A stretch of DNA of 64,000 nucleotides. Source: M30B19 sp041741535 (lineage in GTDB: Bacteria > Planctomycetota > Planctomycetia > Pirellulales > Pirellulaceae). Every line of letters begins with the position of its first letter. Within the stretch, counting starts at the first letter, position 1. Shown piece by piece: positions 51,432 through 60,270 of the stretch. The stretch covers positions 43,086-107,085 of the forward strand of contig JBGSJV010000095.1 in the NCBI GenBank assembly GCA_041741535.1, given 5' to 3'. A model generated the notes under the pieces. The model saw only the letters and a list, made by a program, of their open reading frames with translations, made no database searches and had not been told where the DNA came from. The translations under genes and the position numbers were made by a program.

Positions 51432-52892
51432 TTAGCCTATGTCAACATCCTCGTAGGCCAATCGAAACCCACGTAACGTTGGTCGTTGAATAATAAACGC
51501 GGCCACCACGGTGAGCGGACCCACTCGTCCAAAAAACATCAAAAACGCCAACAAGACTTTGGAAAACGAATTCAAATCCGCAGTCACTCCCAGCGACAAG
51601 CCAACGGTGTTGACGGCACTGACGGCTTCAAATGAGTACTTCAGAAATCCATTCGGGATCGTTTTTTGACTCTCGCTGAATAACAGGAGCATGGTCCCAA
51701 CGGCGATGACCGCTCCGGAAATGGCCAACAAACCAACCGCGCGGTAGATCGTATCTTCCCGAATGGAACGATTGGCCCAAACCGTCGTCTCACTACCTCT
51801 GAATTTTGACCAAGCGACCAAGCCGATCAACGCGAACGTGGTCGTTTTCAAACCGCCAGCGGTAGATCCTGGTGAACCACCAATCATCATGAAGATCATG
51901 GTCACAAAGTTGGTACTGTCGCAAGCAGCGGCATAGTCGATGGAATTAAACCCGGCCGTTCGCGCCGTCACACTCATGAACCAAGCATTTGCCAAACGGT
52001 CGTACCACGGCATATGAGCCAAGACCCCGCGCCACTCCAAGATCGTAAAGACAATAAATCCAGCCAACACCAAGATCACGGTGACGCCCAATACCAATTG
52101 ACCGTGGATGGACAAACGCCGGTGCTTTCCGCTGCGTTTTGTCCACCATTTGTGATAACATTCCTCCATCGTCAAAAATCCAAGACCACCGACGATAATC
52201 AAACTGCCGATGACCAAAAGGCTCAATGGAGAATCCTGCACGCCGATTAATGAATCGCTATGGGTCGAGAAACCTGCGTTGCAAAAGGCACTGATCGAAT
52301 GAAAGACCGCCGGCCAAATCGCTTCGCGATACCCCATTTCTGGCGACCAGATTAGCCACAAGCAGATTGCTCCTAGTCCTTCAAAAACCATGGTGAACCG
52401 GACCACATCCAGAATCAAAGATCGAACGTCTAGCTCAGGTAGTCCGTCGCGGGTTCCACCGGTAGCCAGCGACTCGGAACGCAGCGAGAGTTTTCGCCCC
52501 AAGGCCACAATGATCAGGCTGGTTAGTGACAACATCCCCAACCCACCCAATTGAATCAGCACCAACAAAAACAATTGTCCGGAAAATGTAAAACACGTCG
52601 CGGTATCCACAACGATCAAACCCGTGACGCAAACGGCACTTGTGGCGGTAAATCCCGCATCGATCAATGACAACGGTTGACCGGTATGGTAAAAACTCGG
52701 GATTTGGTTCAACCCGAGTGTTCCCAAGATAATCAAAAGCAGGAAGGAACCAATAAACATTTGAGGTGGAGTGAGTTTCTGCCACCACGCAATCGAACGA
52801 CCCGCCGGTACATCCCAACGATGACGAGGTATGATCTGACGTCTTTTAACCATTTTGCGCGAGCCGAGGTACCAGCGGAGGAGCAGCGTCAT
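51432..52892 (-). CDS. ktrB: KtrB/TrkH-type potassium transporter membrane subunit
   Basis: A 486-residue channel-like protein with about ten membrane segments in four M1-P-M2 repeats. The first selectivity filter is seen as TSAVCVTGLIVVDT near residue 85, with later filters at AFCNAGFSTHS, TARTAGFNSI and AVNTVGLSLG. It takes up potassium, probably with sodium coupling, together with KtrA encoded downstream. The start is uncertain: ATG 52892 and ATG 52853 both fit; neither has a strong ribosome site. Confidence 0.93.
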   Translation of the reverse strand: MTLLLRWYLGSRKMVKRRQIIPRHRWDVPAGRSIAWWQKLTPPQMFIGSFLLLIILGTLGLNQIPSFYHTGQPLSLIDAGFTATSAVCVTGLIVVDTATCFTFSGQLFLLVLIQLGGLGMLSLTSLIIVALGRKLSLRSESLATGGTRDGLPELDVRSLILDVVRFTMVFEGLGAICLWLIWSPEMGYREAIWPAVFHSISAFCNAGFSTHSDSLIGVQDSPLSLLVIGSLIIVGGLGFLTMEECYHKWWTKRSGKHRRLSIHGQLVLGVTVILVLAGFIVFTILEWRGVLAHMPWYDRLANAWFMSVTARTAGFNSIDYAAACDSTNFVTMIFMMIGGSPGSTAGGLKTTTFALIGLVAWSKFRGSETTVWANRSIREDTIYRAVGLLAISGAVIAVGTMLLLFSESQKTIPNGFLKYSFEAVSAVNTVGLSLGVTADLNSFSKVLLAFLMFFGRVGPLTVVAAFIIQRPTLRGFRLAYEDVDIG

Positions 52893-53058
52893 TCGCGCTC
52901 TACGGAACCCAATACCCTAGTTCTTCTCATTACAACCGGCAATACCACGCCGGAGACCCCACGGCGAATCTGTTACTCGCCTCTCTATCTAGAATGCGCC
53001 ACGCGCAGGCTTGGATCCACAACACGCACATCAACGGGTTCAGTCCCGCCACTCCGAG

Positions 53059-54339
53059 TTATGGTTGTTCCGCCAGGTAAACTCGTTTGACAATGAACCT
53101 GGGCGACCACAGCACCAAATCCGCGACTTTGCCAACTTCGATGCTCCCGTAATCAGCGGCAATCCCCACTCGTTCGGCCGGCGTCAGACTCGCCATGCGA
53201 ATGACCTCCGGCAGTGGAGCCTTGGTCGCACGCTGCATCGTTCGCACCATATGGTCCATCCCCACCACCGAACTTGCCAAGCTGTGACGATCCAAAGTCC
53301 AACCGACACGACCATCACTAAAGAAGGTTGGCCCGTCTAGCGCGGAGCCAAAGCGGTACTCGCCTGGAGGTTGGTCCAGCGCCCGACTGGCGTCCGTTAC
53401 CAAACACAAACGCTCCGAACCTTTGAACCTATAGGCAAAGCGCAACAAATCATCCGACAAATGACAGCCATCCGCAATAACTTCCGTGCTCATTTCGGGT
53501 TCCATGAGCACAAACTGTTCCATCCCCGCTTGCATTGGCGTGCCGCACCGAGCTCGCAAGGATGTCACCGAACTCATGGCGCACCAGAAGTGATCGACGT
53601 GCCTCATTCCCGCCCGGAACGCGGCCTGCATTTCCGCATAGGTGCTGTTGGAATGTCCACATGTCACCAAACAGCCGCGCTGACTGGCGAAGCGATAGAA
53701 CTCGGTCGCTCCGGGCAACTCGGCGGCACACGTGGCAATTCGCACCACGTTGGTCGAAAAATAACGGCGATACTCTTGTTTGTCCGGTTGGCGTTGATGA
53801 TTTGCCAAGTGGCACCCGACTTTGTCTTTTGCAAAGTAAGGACCGTACAAATGGACGCCTCCAATCCGAGCACTCGCGTCTGTGCGACTGCGCGCAATCG
53901 ATGGTTGGTCCGTAGGTCGTGGACCACTCCGCGATCCGACATTGGATTGCGGCGCGATCAACGACGAGGAACGGTCTGCCTCCTGCACATGCGCACACGC
54001 GGCAATCATCTGTTCCAATTGCTCCACCGTCGCGGTGGTCGTGGTGGGAAACAGAGTGGTGGTTCCATGTTTGAGATGGGTTTGACACACCGTTCGCACG
54101 GCGTCGATGGTCCCGTCCATGAAGTCCGCTCCACCGCCACCGTGCACATGAATATCGACCAGACCCGGCGTCAAATAACCACCGCCCAATGAAACGATCT
54201 TGGCCTCTTGGGGTCTCTTTCTCGTATTCGGGCGAATCGACTCAATACGTCCGTCGCGAACTAGCACATCATGGTCGAACCACAATCGATTCGGGCCGAC
54301 AATCTGACCATTTGTGTAAAGTACAAGTTGAGAAGTCAA
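53059..54339 (-). CDS. nagA: N-acetylglucosamine-6-phosphate deacetylase-like amidohydrolase
   Basis: A 426-residue NagA-family protein. Amidohydrolase motifs: VDIHVHGGGG (His64, His66), CGHSNST (His229), VDHFWCAM (His250) and LVTDAS (Asp316). The metal-binding Glu of the HLEGP motif is replaced by Tyr165 (HLYGPYFAKDKVGCH). NagA removes acetate from GlcNAc-6-phosphate in amino-sugar use or peptidoglycan recycling. A 40-residue polar insert lies before the motif. The start overlaps the Rrf2 stop by 4 bp (ATGA). Confidence 0.88.
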   Translation of the reverse strand: MTSQLVLYTNGQIVGPNRLWFDHDVLVRDGRIESIRPNTRKRPQEAKIVSLGGGYLTPGLVDIHVHGGGGADFMDGTIDAVRTVCQTHLKHGTTTLFPTTTTATVEQLEQMIAACAHVQEADRSSSLIAPQSNVGSRSGPRPTDQPSIARSRTDASARIGGVHLYGPYFAKDKVGCHLANHQRQPDKQEYRRYFSTNVVRIATCAAELPGATEFYRFASQRGCLVTCGHSNSTYAEMQAAFRAGMRHVDHFWCAMSSVTSLRARCGTPMQAGMEQFVLMEPEMSTEVIADGCHLSDDLLRFAYRFKGSERLCLVTDASRALDQPPGEYRFGSALDGPTFFSDGRVGWTLDRHSLASSVVGMDHMVRTMQRATKAPLPEVIRMASLTPAERVGIAADYGSIEVGKVADLVLWSPRFIVKRVYLAEQP

Positions 54340-54785
54340 TCTGCCGCTCCGCGCTCGATGACCTCTTTTGCCTCACACAAGGGAATCACGCGATCCGTCG
54401 AATCAAGAACGTCTTGCATGGTCACTCCGGCAAAGGCCTGCTCGGTTGCCGCATAAGCCTTGTCCAATTCCGCGTGTAGCGGACAAAGCGTTGTGTGGGT
54501 CTTGAGACCTAACGGGCAATGACGAATCCGTTCCAACGGAGAAACTGCATTGACGACTTGCAGGATGGAAACATCCTTTGCTGTCCGAGTCAATTCGTAA
54601 CCGCCGCCAGGTCCCGGGCGCGATGTCAGCAAGTTGGCAGCGACGAGGTCTTGCAGCACTCGCTGCAAATACCGACGCGGGATTTTCGTCTTTTCCGCCA
54701 TCAGTTCAGCAGCGGCCGGGTGCCCGGGTTGAGACGCGAGCAATGCGACCGCTCGCAATGCGTATTCGGCGGTCTTTGATAACAT
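54336..54785 (-). CDS. Rrf2-family transcriptional regulator
   Basis: A 149-residue winged-helix regulator: MLSKTAEYALRAVALLAS, helix-turn-helix KIPRRYLQRVLQDLVAANLL, wing SRPGPGGGYELTR. The C-terminal part has three Cys (HCPLGL..., LCPLHA, PLCEAK); spacing of the first two is 10 residues between them, suggestive of an Fe-S or redox site as in NsrR or IscR, though not the exact spacing. It overlaps nagA by 4 bp and is transcribed first, so it may regulate that gene pair. Confidence 0.9.
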   Translation of the reverse strand: MLSKTAEYALRAVALLASQPGHPAAAELMAEKTKIPRRYLQRVLQDLVAANLLTSRPGPGGGYELTRTAKDVSILQVVNAVSPLERIRHCPLGLKTHTTLCPLHAELDKAYAATEQAFAGVTMQDVLDSTDRVIPLCEAKEVIERGAAD

Positions 54786-54862
54786 GCGGAGCTGCCTTGT
54801 GACGCGTGGCCTCTACTTGGGCCCGTTAAAAATACTTTTGCCGCTGCGAGACTACTGGGCCG

Positions 54863-56674
54863 TTATTTGACGCCAGTCGAATCCAGTTTAAAGCCCGTCG
54901 CTTCAAACGCAATGTGGCCACCCACAACGGTGCCCAACACTTTGGTCGATGGGATTTGTTCCTCGGGGCAATGGAGCAAGTCCTGCGACCAGATCGTGAA
55001 ATCGGCATATTTCCCGGGGGTTAGCGATCCCTTGAGATCTTCCTCAAAGCTCCCCTCCGCCGCCCAAAGGGTATAGCTTTGCAAGGCCTCGGGTCGAGTC
55101 ATGGCCTGCTCCAAGAAGAACTCGGGGCCACCCGGCAATCGCCGTGCTACAGACGCGTAAAAGCTGGCCACAGGACTGATCCGTTCGACCGGCGCATCGG
55201 TCCCGTTGACGATCTTTGCGCCACTATCAATCAACGAACGCCATACGTAGGCTCCTTCTGCGGCACGCCGATACCCCAATCGCTGCAAAACGTAAACCGC
55301 ATCGGACGGACAGTGAATCCCCTGCATCGCCGGGATGACGCCAAGTTCTGCGAAACGTGGAATATCGCTAGGGGAGAGGTGCTGCGCATGCTCGATTCGC
55401 CAACGCAGCGGCTTGGCTTTGGTTCGCCATTCTCCAGCGCTTTGTTCTGATTCGTCAAAGGTCTCTTGAAAAATCCGTTGGTACAAATCCAACACTTCTC
55501 GGTTCGCGCGGTCACCAATCGCATGAACACACAACTGATAGTTCTCGCGAATCGCCAATCGGGCCGCTTCCTCAATCGATGGGATGGTGGAAGTATTGAG
55601 CCCGACACTGGTGCTGAGATCTTCGTACGGACTTAACAGCCAAGCCCCATGGGGCCCCAATGCTCCGTCGATTGAACATTTGATCGCGCGGACCGCCAGA
55701 AACGGAGAGTCCTGGCTCTCCGTTCGGACGCGAGCCAAATGTCGCTCGAGTTGTTCGTTCGAATCACGCGCCATGACCCACAGACGCACGGATAACTGAT
55801 CCTCGCGCGCCAACGCTTGTAGTTCGTCGATCGTTCCGATGGTGCTGCCTGCATCGTGGAATGTCGTGATCCCATGTTCGAGGCAAGCTTGCGAGGCTCG
55901 GTGGATCGCATCTAGCCATTGCTCTCGCTTGGCTTCTGGAGATAGTCGTTGCTGTGCCTGGTTGTAAACACGCTGCACCAGCGCCGCGGCGGTCTCGCGA
56001 AAAACGCCGATTGGTTCTATTTCCCCCGTTGCAGGATCAACCGCCTTGAGTAATTCTCCGCCGGGCGGATTCGGAGTTTCCCCGGTGACTCCCGCCAGCT
56101 TCATTGCGTAGTCGTTCGCAAAACTCGCGTGGCCGCTGGCGTGGGTCAACAGCACCGGGTTCTGAGGGGAAATTTCACTCAACCGATGATGACGCGGATA
56201 GCCCTCCACATGATCGCTCGGCGGTGCCGCCCACTTTTCTTGATGCCAACCTCGGCCAACGATCCATTGTCCGGGTTCCAGTTCGGCTGCCGCAGCTTGG
56301 ACTTGGGCAATGATCTCGTCCCAGGATTTGGCGGTTGATAGGTCCAACATTTGGAGCGACTGGCCCAACCCGAGAAAGTGGCCGTGTCCTTCGATGAAGC
56401 CGGGCGTAACGCAACGACCACCGGCCGACCAGATCTTCGTTTCCGGGCCGATCAGTGGCTGCAACTCCTCACGCGTGCCGACTGCCAAAATGCGATCGGC
56501 TTGAATTGCCAATGCCGTTGCCAAGGGCTTTGCCACATCAACCGTGTGGATCTGTGCGTCAACCAAAATCACGTCAGCCAATTGCCTCGGCGAGTTGGGT
56601 TTAACTTCCTGTGCCGCAATCGCCGCACACCACCAACTCACCCCAATCAAACCAGTAAGAAATATACCACGCAT
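54863..56674 (-). CDS. Exported amidohydrolase (YtcJ/amidohydrolase-3 type)
   Basis: A 603-residue metal hydrolase with a signal peptide (MRGIFLTGLIGVSWW to IAAQ). The amidohydrolase-3 pattern is complete: VTPGFIEGHGHFLGLG (metal His pair), HASGHASF, TTFHDAG, CVHAIGDRAN, RIEHAQHL and NGTDAPVE (catalytic Asp). Family members hydrolyse N-acyl or formamide-like bonds; the substrate cannot be predicted. Export to the periplasm is shared with other planctomycete hydrolases. The upstream gene is the divergent TrmH-like methylase. Confidence 0.9.
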   Translation of the reverse strand: MRGIFLTGLIGVSWWCAAIAAQEVKPNSPRQLADVILVDAQIHTVDVAKPLATALAIQADRILAVGTREELQPLIGPETKIWSAGGRCVTPGFIEGHGHFLGLGQSLQMLDLSTAKSWDEIIAQVQAAAAELEPGQWIVGRGWHQEKWAAPPSDHVEGYPRHHRLSEISPQNPVLLTHASGHASFANDYAMKLAGVTGETPNPPGGELLKAVDPATGEIEPIGVFRETAAALVQRVYNQAQQRLSPEAKREQWLDAIHRASQACLEHGITTFHDAGSTIGTIDELQALAREDQLSVRLWVMARDSNEQLERHLARVRTESQDSPFLAVRAIKCSIDGALGPHGAWLLSPYEDLSTSVGLNTSTIPSIEEAARLAIRENYQLCVHAIGDRANREVLDLYQRIFQETFDESEQSAGEWRTKAKPLRWRIEHAQHLSPSDIPRFAELGVIPAMQGIHCPSDAVYVLQRLGYRRAAEGAYVWRSLIDSGAKIVNGTDAPVERISPVASFYASVARRLPGGPEFFLEQAMTRPEALQSYTLWAAEGSFEEDLKGSLTPGKYADFTIWSQDLLHCPEEQIPSTKVLGTVVGGHIAFEATGFKLDSTGVK

Positions 56675-56962
56675 TTATCCACTCCCAGCCAAATTGGCTT
56701 GACTTGCACCTTGCACGAACCGGACATCCCGCAGTATACGCAGTAAGACAAACACCGGCTAGGCAAACGCCCAGCCGGTCGCATCAATCCGCATTTGCTC
56801 AACGTCGGTGCTCAGAGCTTGCCTCGTTGTGTTTTTCGCAGCTTTGAATAGATTGTCCATCATTCGAGCCCGGTTCTGCCGCTGAAGGATTTCCCGGGCT
56901 TTCGCGGTCTCGAACGCTTCGGGAACGATTGGAACCTACCGTATTGCTGGAGGAGCCCGCGG

Positions 56963-57481
56963 ATGGCTGGCGACGAAATCGACAACTCGCTCCAACATGT
57001 ACGCCACAAGCCACCGACCGTATTGGACCAACCTCGGGAGTTGATCCTGGCGTGTCCGCAATTCAACAGCAATGTCAATGTTTCGCGGATTGTTCGGTTG
57101 CTAGGCTGTTGTGGGGTGACCCGCATGATCATCAGCGGTCGCAATAAGATTGACCCGGATATCGCGCGCGATGCGATCCAAGCGGTGCAGTTGGAGACGC
57201 GAAGTTCGTTACCGCCCGTCCTGAAACGGCTGGCCGCCGAGGGCTACCGAATTGTCGGCCTGGAACAGACAAATCGTTCGCATGACTTGATGCAATACAA
57301 GTTCGAACGGCGCACGGTGTTGGTGCTGGGCAGCGAACGTCAGGGAATCACACCTGATGTACTGGCTTGCTTGCACGAATCGGTCGAAATTCCGGTTTGG
57401 GGCATGCCCTATAGCTACAATGTCGCCACCGCCGCGACCATGGCGGTCTACGAATATTGCCGCCAATATCCCAAGGGTTAG
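56963..57481 (+). CDS. TrmH/SpoU-family RNA 2'-O-methyltransferase-like protein
   Basis: A 172-residue SPOUT protein. Motif 1 is NVNVSRIVRLLGCCG (the usual Asn of Nxx N xxxR), motif 2 VLVLGSERQGI and motif 3 IPVWGMPYSYNVATAATMAVYEYCR, with the knot-forming loops. It most likely methylates a ribose in tRNA or rRNA. The minimal length lacks the N-terminal extension of some members. GGAGGAG lies 8 bases before the ATG. The 57482-57745 interval downstream shows no gene. Confidence 0.9.
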   Translation: MAGDEIDNSLQHVRHKPPTVLDQPRELILACPQFNSNVNVSRIVRLLGCCGVTRMIISGRNKIDPDIARDAIQAVQLETRSSLPPVLKRLAAEGYRIVGLEQTNRSHDLMQYKFERRTVLVLGSERQGITPDVLACLHESVEIPVWGMPYSYNVATAATMAVYEYCRQYPKG

Positions 57482-57745
57482 CAGCACGCCCAACCAACGC
57501 GGCGCGAAATCCTTACCTCCAACCAGCGCGTTGTCACGCTTGAGAAATGGGGTAGCGGGGTATAGCAAAGCGCGCCCCTATCCGAGTTGCACCAGGCTTT
57601 GGGACGCCATACGACCCGCAGAATCAGAGATTGTCAAAGCACGAGACCGTTTTTTTTGCCGCCGAATCTCGCCATAACCTATGTTGGAGTGCGGTCGATG
57701 ACCGCTGGGTTTTCGACCGTTTGACGTAAACTGAGGTTCTGGCGT

Positions 57746-58228
57746 ATGTCCCCATTTTCGTTTGTTCCCCTGGCCCAACAACCGATTCCCGGTGCGGACG
57801 TTGCATCGTCCTCGCTTCCGACGCAGGGGGAAGTGCCAATTCCGTCTCCCCAGAGCCACCTCCACCTAACCGGCAAGCACTCCGGGATTCCCTGCCCCAA
57901 ATGCACCACGGAAACGCAATTCGCGGACGCGCTGGGCGTTTCCGTCCTGGCCTGTCCGGCATGCCTTGGTTTCTTGTCGCAAGGTAAAGACTTCTCGAAG
58001 ATCGTCACGGTGGCGCGCAGTCACTATCGAGGTCAGGATACAATTCGCCCGTTGGATCACTCCCAACTCCGAGTCGCGCGGACGTGTCCAACTTGTCATC
58101 AACCATTCGAGACCCACGCTTACGCCGGACCAGGGACAACGGTGTTGGACTCGTGCCAACGATGCGGCACGGTTTGGCTAGACGGTGGCGAATTGGAGCG
58201 AATCAAACAAGCTCCAGGAAGACGTTGA
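57746..58228 (+). CDS. Zinc-ribbon protein (TFIIB-like zinc-ribbon type)
   Basis: A 160-residue protein with a Pro/Ser-rich start and two zinc ribbons: CPKCTTETQ with CPACLGF (residues about 50-75), and CPTCHQPF with CQRCGTVWLDGGELERI (residues about 115-155). The CxxCG.WLDGGELE ending is that of the zf-TFIIB/PF13453 family of unknown function. The first 45 residues look disordered. No clear ribosome site precedes the ATG. Confidence 0.8.
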   Translation: MSPFSFVPLAQQPIPGADVASSSLPTQGEVPIPSPQSHLHLTGKHSGIPCPKCTTETQFADALGVSVLACPACLGFLSQGKDFSKIVTVARSHYRGQDTIRPLDHSQLRVARTCPTCHQPFETHAYAGPGTTVLDSCQRCGTVWLDGGELERIKQAPGRR

Positions 58229-58256
58229 ACATCGGATCTTTTCGTATGCACAACAA

Positions 58257-58286
58257 AAAAGCCACCATCAAACGATGGCGGCTTTT
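58257..58286. terminator. Bidirectional rho-independent terminator
   Basis: A stem (AAAAGCC and CCATC against GATGG and GGCTTTT, one A-C mismatch) with an AAAC loop lies between the converging zinc-ribbon and membrane-protein genes. A T-run follows on both strands. Confidence 0.85.
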
Positions 58287-58322
58287 GTTATTCTTCATCG
58301 AAAATTGCGACGCGGGCTAGCC

Positions 58323-59177
58323 TCACGGAGCGGTGGGAGCTGCGGAGTCCGAAGCAGGCTGGTCGCGGAAATGATGAACCGTAAGGACAACATCATCTCC
58401 GGTTTCCGCTTGACGATCCGGTCCGAAACTTCGCAGAACCAAACGGTCATTCATTTCGTCGTACCGCAATGAATTCCCCCATGGATCTTTGGTTGTGGCG
58501 ACCAACATATTTCCTTCGATGCCGTCCGGCCACGACTTGTTATTGCCTTCGAAGTGAGCCAGCACTTGAGCTTCCGCTTGAGCCAACACGGTATTCACCA
58601 TCTGCAATTGCTTTTGAAGTTCCACCCGTGCGATACGTTCGGCCCGCCGATCCGCCCGAGCCAGCGAATGGCCTTCGAACATATCGATGACGGCGGGATT
58701 GGCCAAAGCCATGACCAAACCGGTCAATGCCAAGAAACGTCCCCGGCGGAACAATCCCAGCGACGACAAGGCGCCACCGGCAATCGCAACTGGAAGGGCG
58801 GCCGTCGCCAATCCACACAAACTCACAACAAAACCGATCAGGCCCAAAGTGTTCGACGACTTCTTGGGCTTTTCTGTCGCGGCGGTCGTGGTTGCAGCAG
58901 CGGTTCGCCGACCCCAACCCCATCCGTTTTGCGGCGTATGGTAACCCGAATGCTGTGGAGTCCCGTAAGCTCCACCCGCCGAATAAGCAGCTTGCGGGTG
59001 CGGGGCAACATGCACCGGTTGGTCGAATCCAATGTAAATGGTGCCTTGCGGTTGAGGCCCAGCAGAATGCGGTTGTTGGTAGGGTCCGTGATACATTTGG
59101 TTTGGTCCAGTCACAGGTCGATCCTCGCTCTTTTTGTACTTGGGAGACGTGTCCTGAGAACTACTTCGCCGACTCAT
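58323..59177 (-). CDS. Membrane protein with pseudopilin-G-like C-terminus
   Basis: A 284-residue protein. The first 85 residues are Gln/Pro/His/Tyr-rich. Two or three membrane helices lie between residues 110 and 165 (LGLIGFVVSLCGLATAALPVAIAGGALSSLG; FLALTGLVMALANPAVIDM). The last 80 residues have a helix and then TKDPWGNSLRYDEM and SFGPDRQAETGDDVVL, similar to the type II secretion pseudopilin GspG C-terminus, which holds calcium. An independent role is likely, since no secretion gene is near. Confidence 0.75.
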   Translation of the reverse strand: MSRRSSSQDTSPKYKKSEDRPVTGPNQMYHGPYQQPHSAGPQPQGTIYIGFDQPVHVAPHPQAAYSAGGAYGTPQHSGYHTPQNGWGWGRRTAAATTTAATEKPKKSSNTLGLIGFVVSLCGLATAALPVAIAGGALSSLGLFRRGRFLALTGLVMALANPAVIDMFEGHSLARADRRAERIARVELQKQLQMVNTVLAQAEAQVLAHFEGNNKSWPDGIEGNMLVATTKDPWGNSLRYDEMNDRLVLRSFGPDRQAETGDDVVLTVHHFRDQPASDSAAPTAP

Positions 59178-59204
59178 CCAGTCTCTTGGCGAAAAAAACG
59201 GAAA

Positions 59205-60110
59205 TTAGTTCACGGCCAGCCAGTCGTGAGCCGACTGCCGCAAGCGACTCACGGCAGGATGCTGAAACATTCGTTCCGCGGTCAGCGCATAGAACTTCGT
59301 GCGGACGTCTTCGACGTTTCCCAAAACACTCAACTGGTGTGTTTGAGTCAAAAATTGGGTTAATACCGCGGGGACAAAACACAAGCCCAAACCCTGACCT
59401 GCAAACACCTTCAACAAACCACTATCCTCAAATTCGCCAGCCACCTGAGGGGCAAGCCGGTGGCGGTCAAACCAACGGTCGATCAACCGCCGCAAACCTG
59501 TATTCGCGGTCGGTAGCAAAACGGGTAGTGATTGAACCTGTTCCGGTACCGTTGGTCCGGCGGCCCGTGTCAACAATTCAGTCGTCCCCATGACCGCCAG
59601 ACCACATTCGCCCAACTTGTGCGACTGTAGCTCCACCGGCAGGTCCTCATACACGGGCGAATCACTCAACACGACGTCCAAGCGATGATTGGCCAAGTCC
59701 GACAGCAAAGCGCCCAGTTTGCCTTCGTAACAACGCAAGCGTATCGTCACATCACCTGTGAATGCTGGCATCAAGAATTGGTACACCAAGTGTTTTGGCA
59801 TGACATCGGTGACCCCGACTGTCAAATCCAGTATTGAATTGGCACCTTGGCCTTGGACCGAACGATAAAGCTCTTGCCCCAAGCCAAAAATCTGATTTGC
59901 ATAGTCCAAGGCCACTCGACCCTGCGGAGTTAGTGTCAACTTTTTCCCTTGGCGAAGAAACAGCGGCACGCCCAGTGATCCTTCCAAACACTTGATCTGG
60001 GCGCTGATCGTCGGTTGTGTAAGGTGCAATTCGCGGCTCGCCGGGGAAATCCCGCCGTGTTTCGCTACGACCCAAAAATAGTACAGGTGATTGAAATTTA
60101 ACGGGCTCAC
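59205..60110 (-). CDS. nhaR: NhaR-like LysR-family transcriptional activator
   Basis: A 301-residue protein close in pattern to NhaR. The helix-turn-helix is NFNHLYYFWVVAKHGGISPASRELHLTQPTISAQIKCLE, and the C-terminal effector domain starts LDLTVGVTDVMPKHLVYQFL. NhaR activates sodium/proton antiporter genes when sodium rises. The start is GTG 60110: AGGAGG lies 8 bases before it; the frame opens at 60278. It is divergent from the ABC transporter gene, with a palindrome in the intergenic space, so it may control that gene. Confidence 0.9.
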   Translation of the reverse strand: MSPLNFNHLYYFWVVAKHGGISPASRELHLTQPTISAQIKCLEGSLGVPLFLRQGKKLTLTPQGRVALDYANQIFGLGQELYRSVQGQGANSILDLTVGVTDVMPKHLVYQFLMPAFTGDVTIRLRCYEGKLGALLSDLANHRLDVVLSDSPVYEDLPVELQSHKLGECGLAVMGTTELLTRAAGPTVPEQVQSLPVLLPTANTGLRRLIDRWFDRHRLAPQVAGEFEDSGLLKVFAGQGLGLCFVPAVLTQFLTQTHQLSVLGNVEDVRTKFYALTAERMFQHPAVSRLRQSAHDWLAVN

Positions 60111-60164
60111 AAAACAATCCTCCTGTAAAAGAATCGACCATTTCCGCACAATCTTACCACCAGT

Positions 60165-60183
60165 ATATAGATATTTTCTATAT
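60165..60183. promoter_or_regulatory. LysR-box-like palindrome in divergent promoter region
   Basis: ATATAGA (60165-60171) and TCTATAT (60177-60183) flank TATTT in an AT-rich stretch between the NhaR-like regulator and the ABC transporter gene. The dyad fits a LysR T-N11-A box. Binding by the adjacent regulator is inference. Confidence 0.5.
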
Positions 60184-60270
60184 GCCGCACGAATATTTCG
60201 GAATAGACGTAGCAGTTTTCTCAAGCGATTATTTCCGGGTAAACGCCTCGGTTGCGTGTTCGGGAGGTTA

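Noticed and set aside
57482..57745. Interval after the TrmH-like gene as a possible tRNA or small RNA
   Set aside because: No cloverleaf, T-loop or stable structure could be drawn.
58554..59593. Long plus-strand frames antisense to the membrane protein and NhaR-like genes
   Set aside because: They cover two clearly recognised genes on the other strand and lack any domain.
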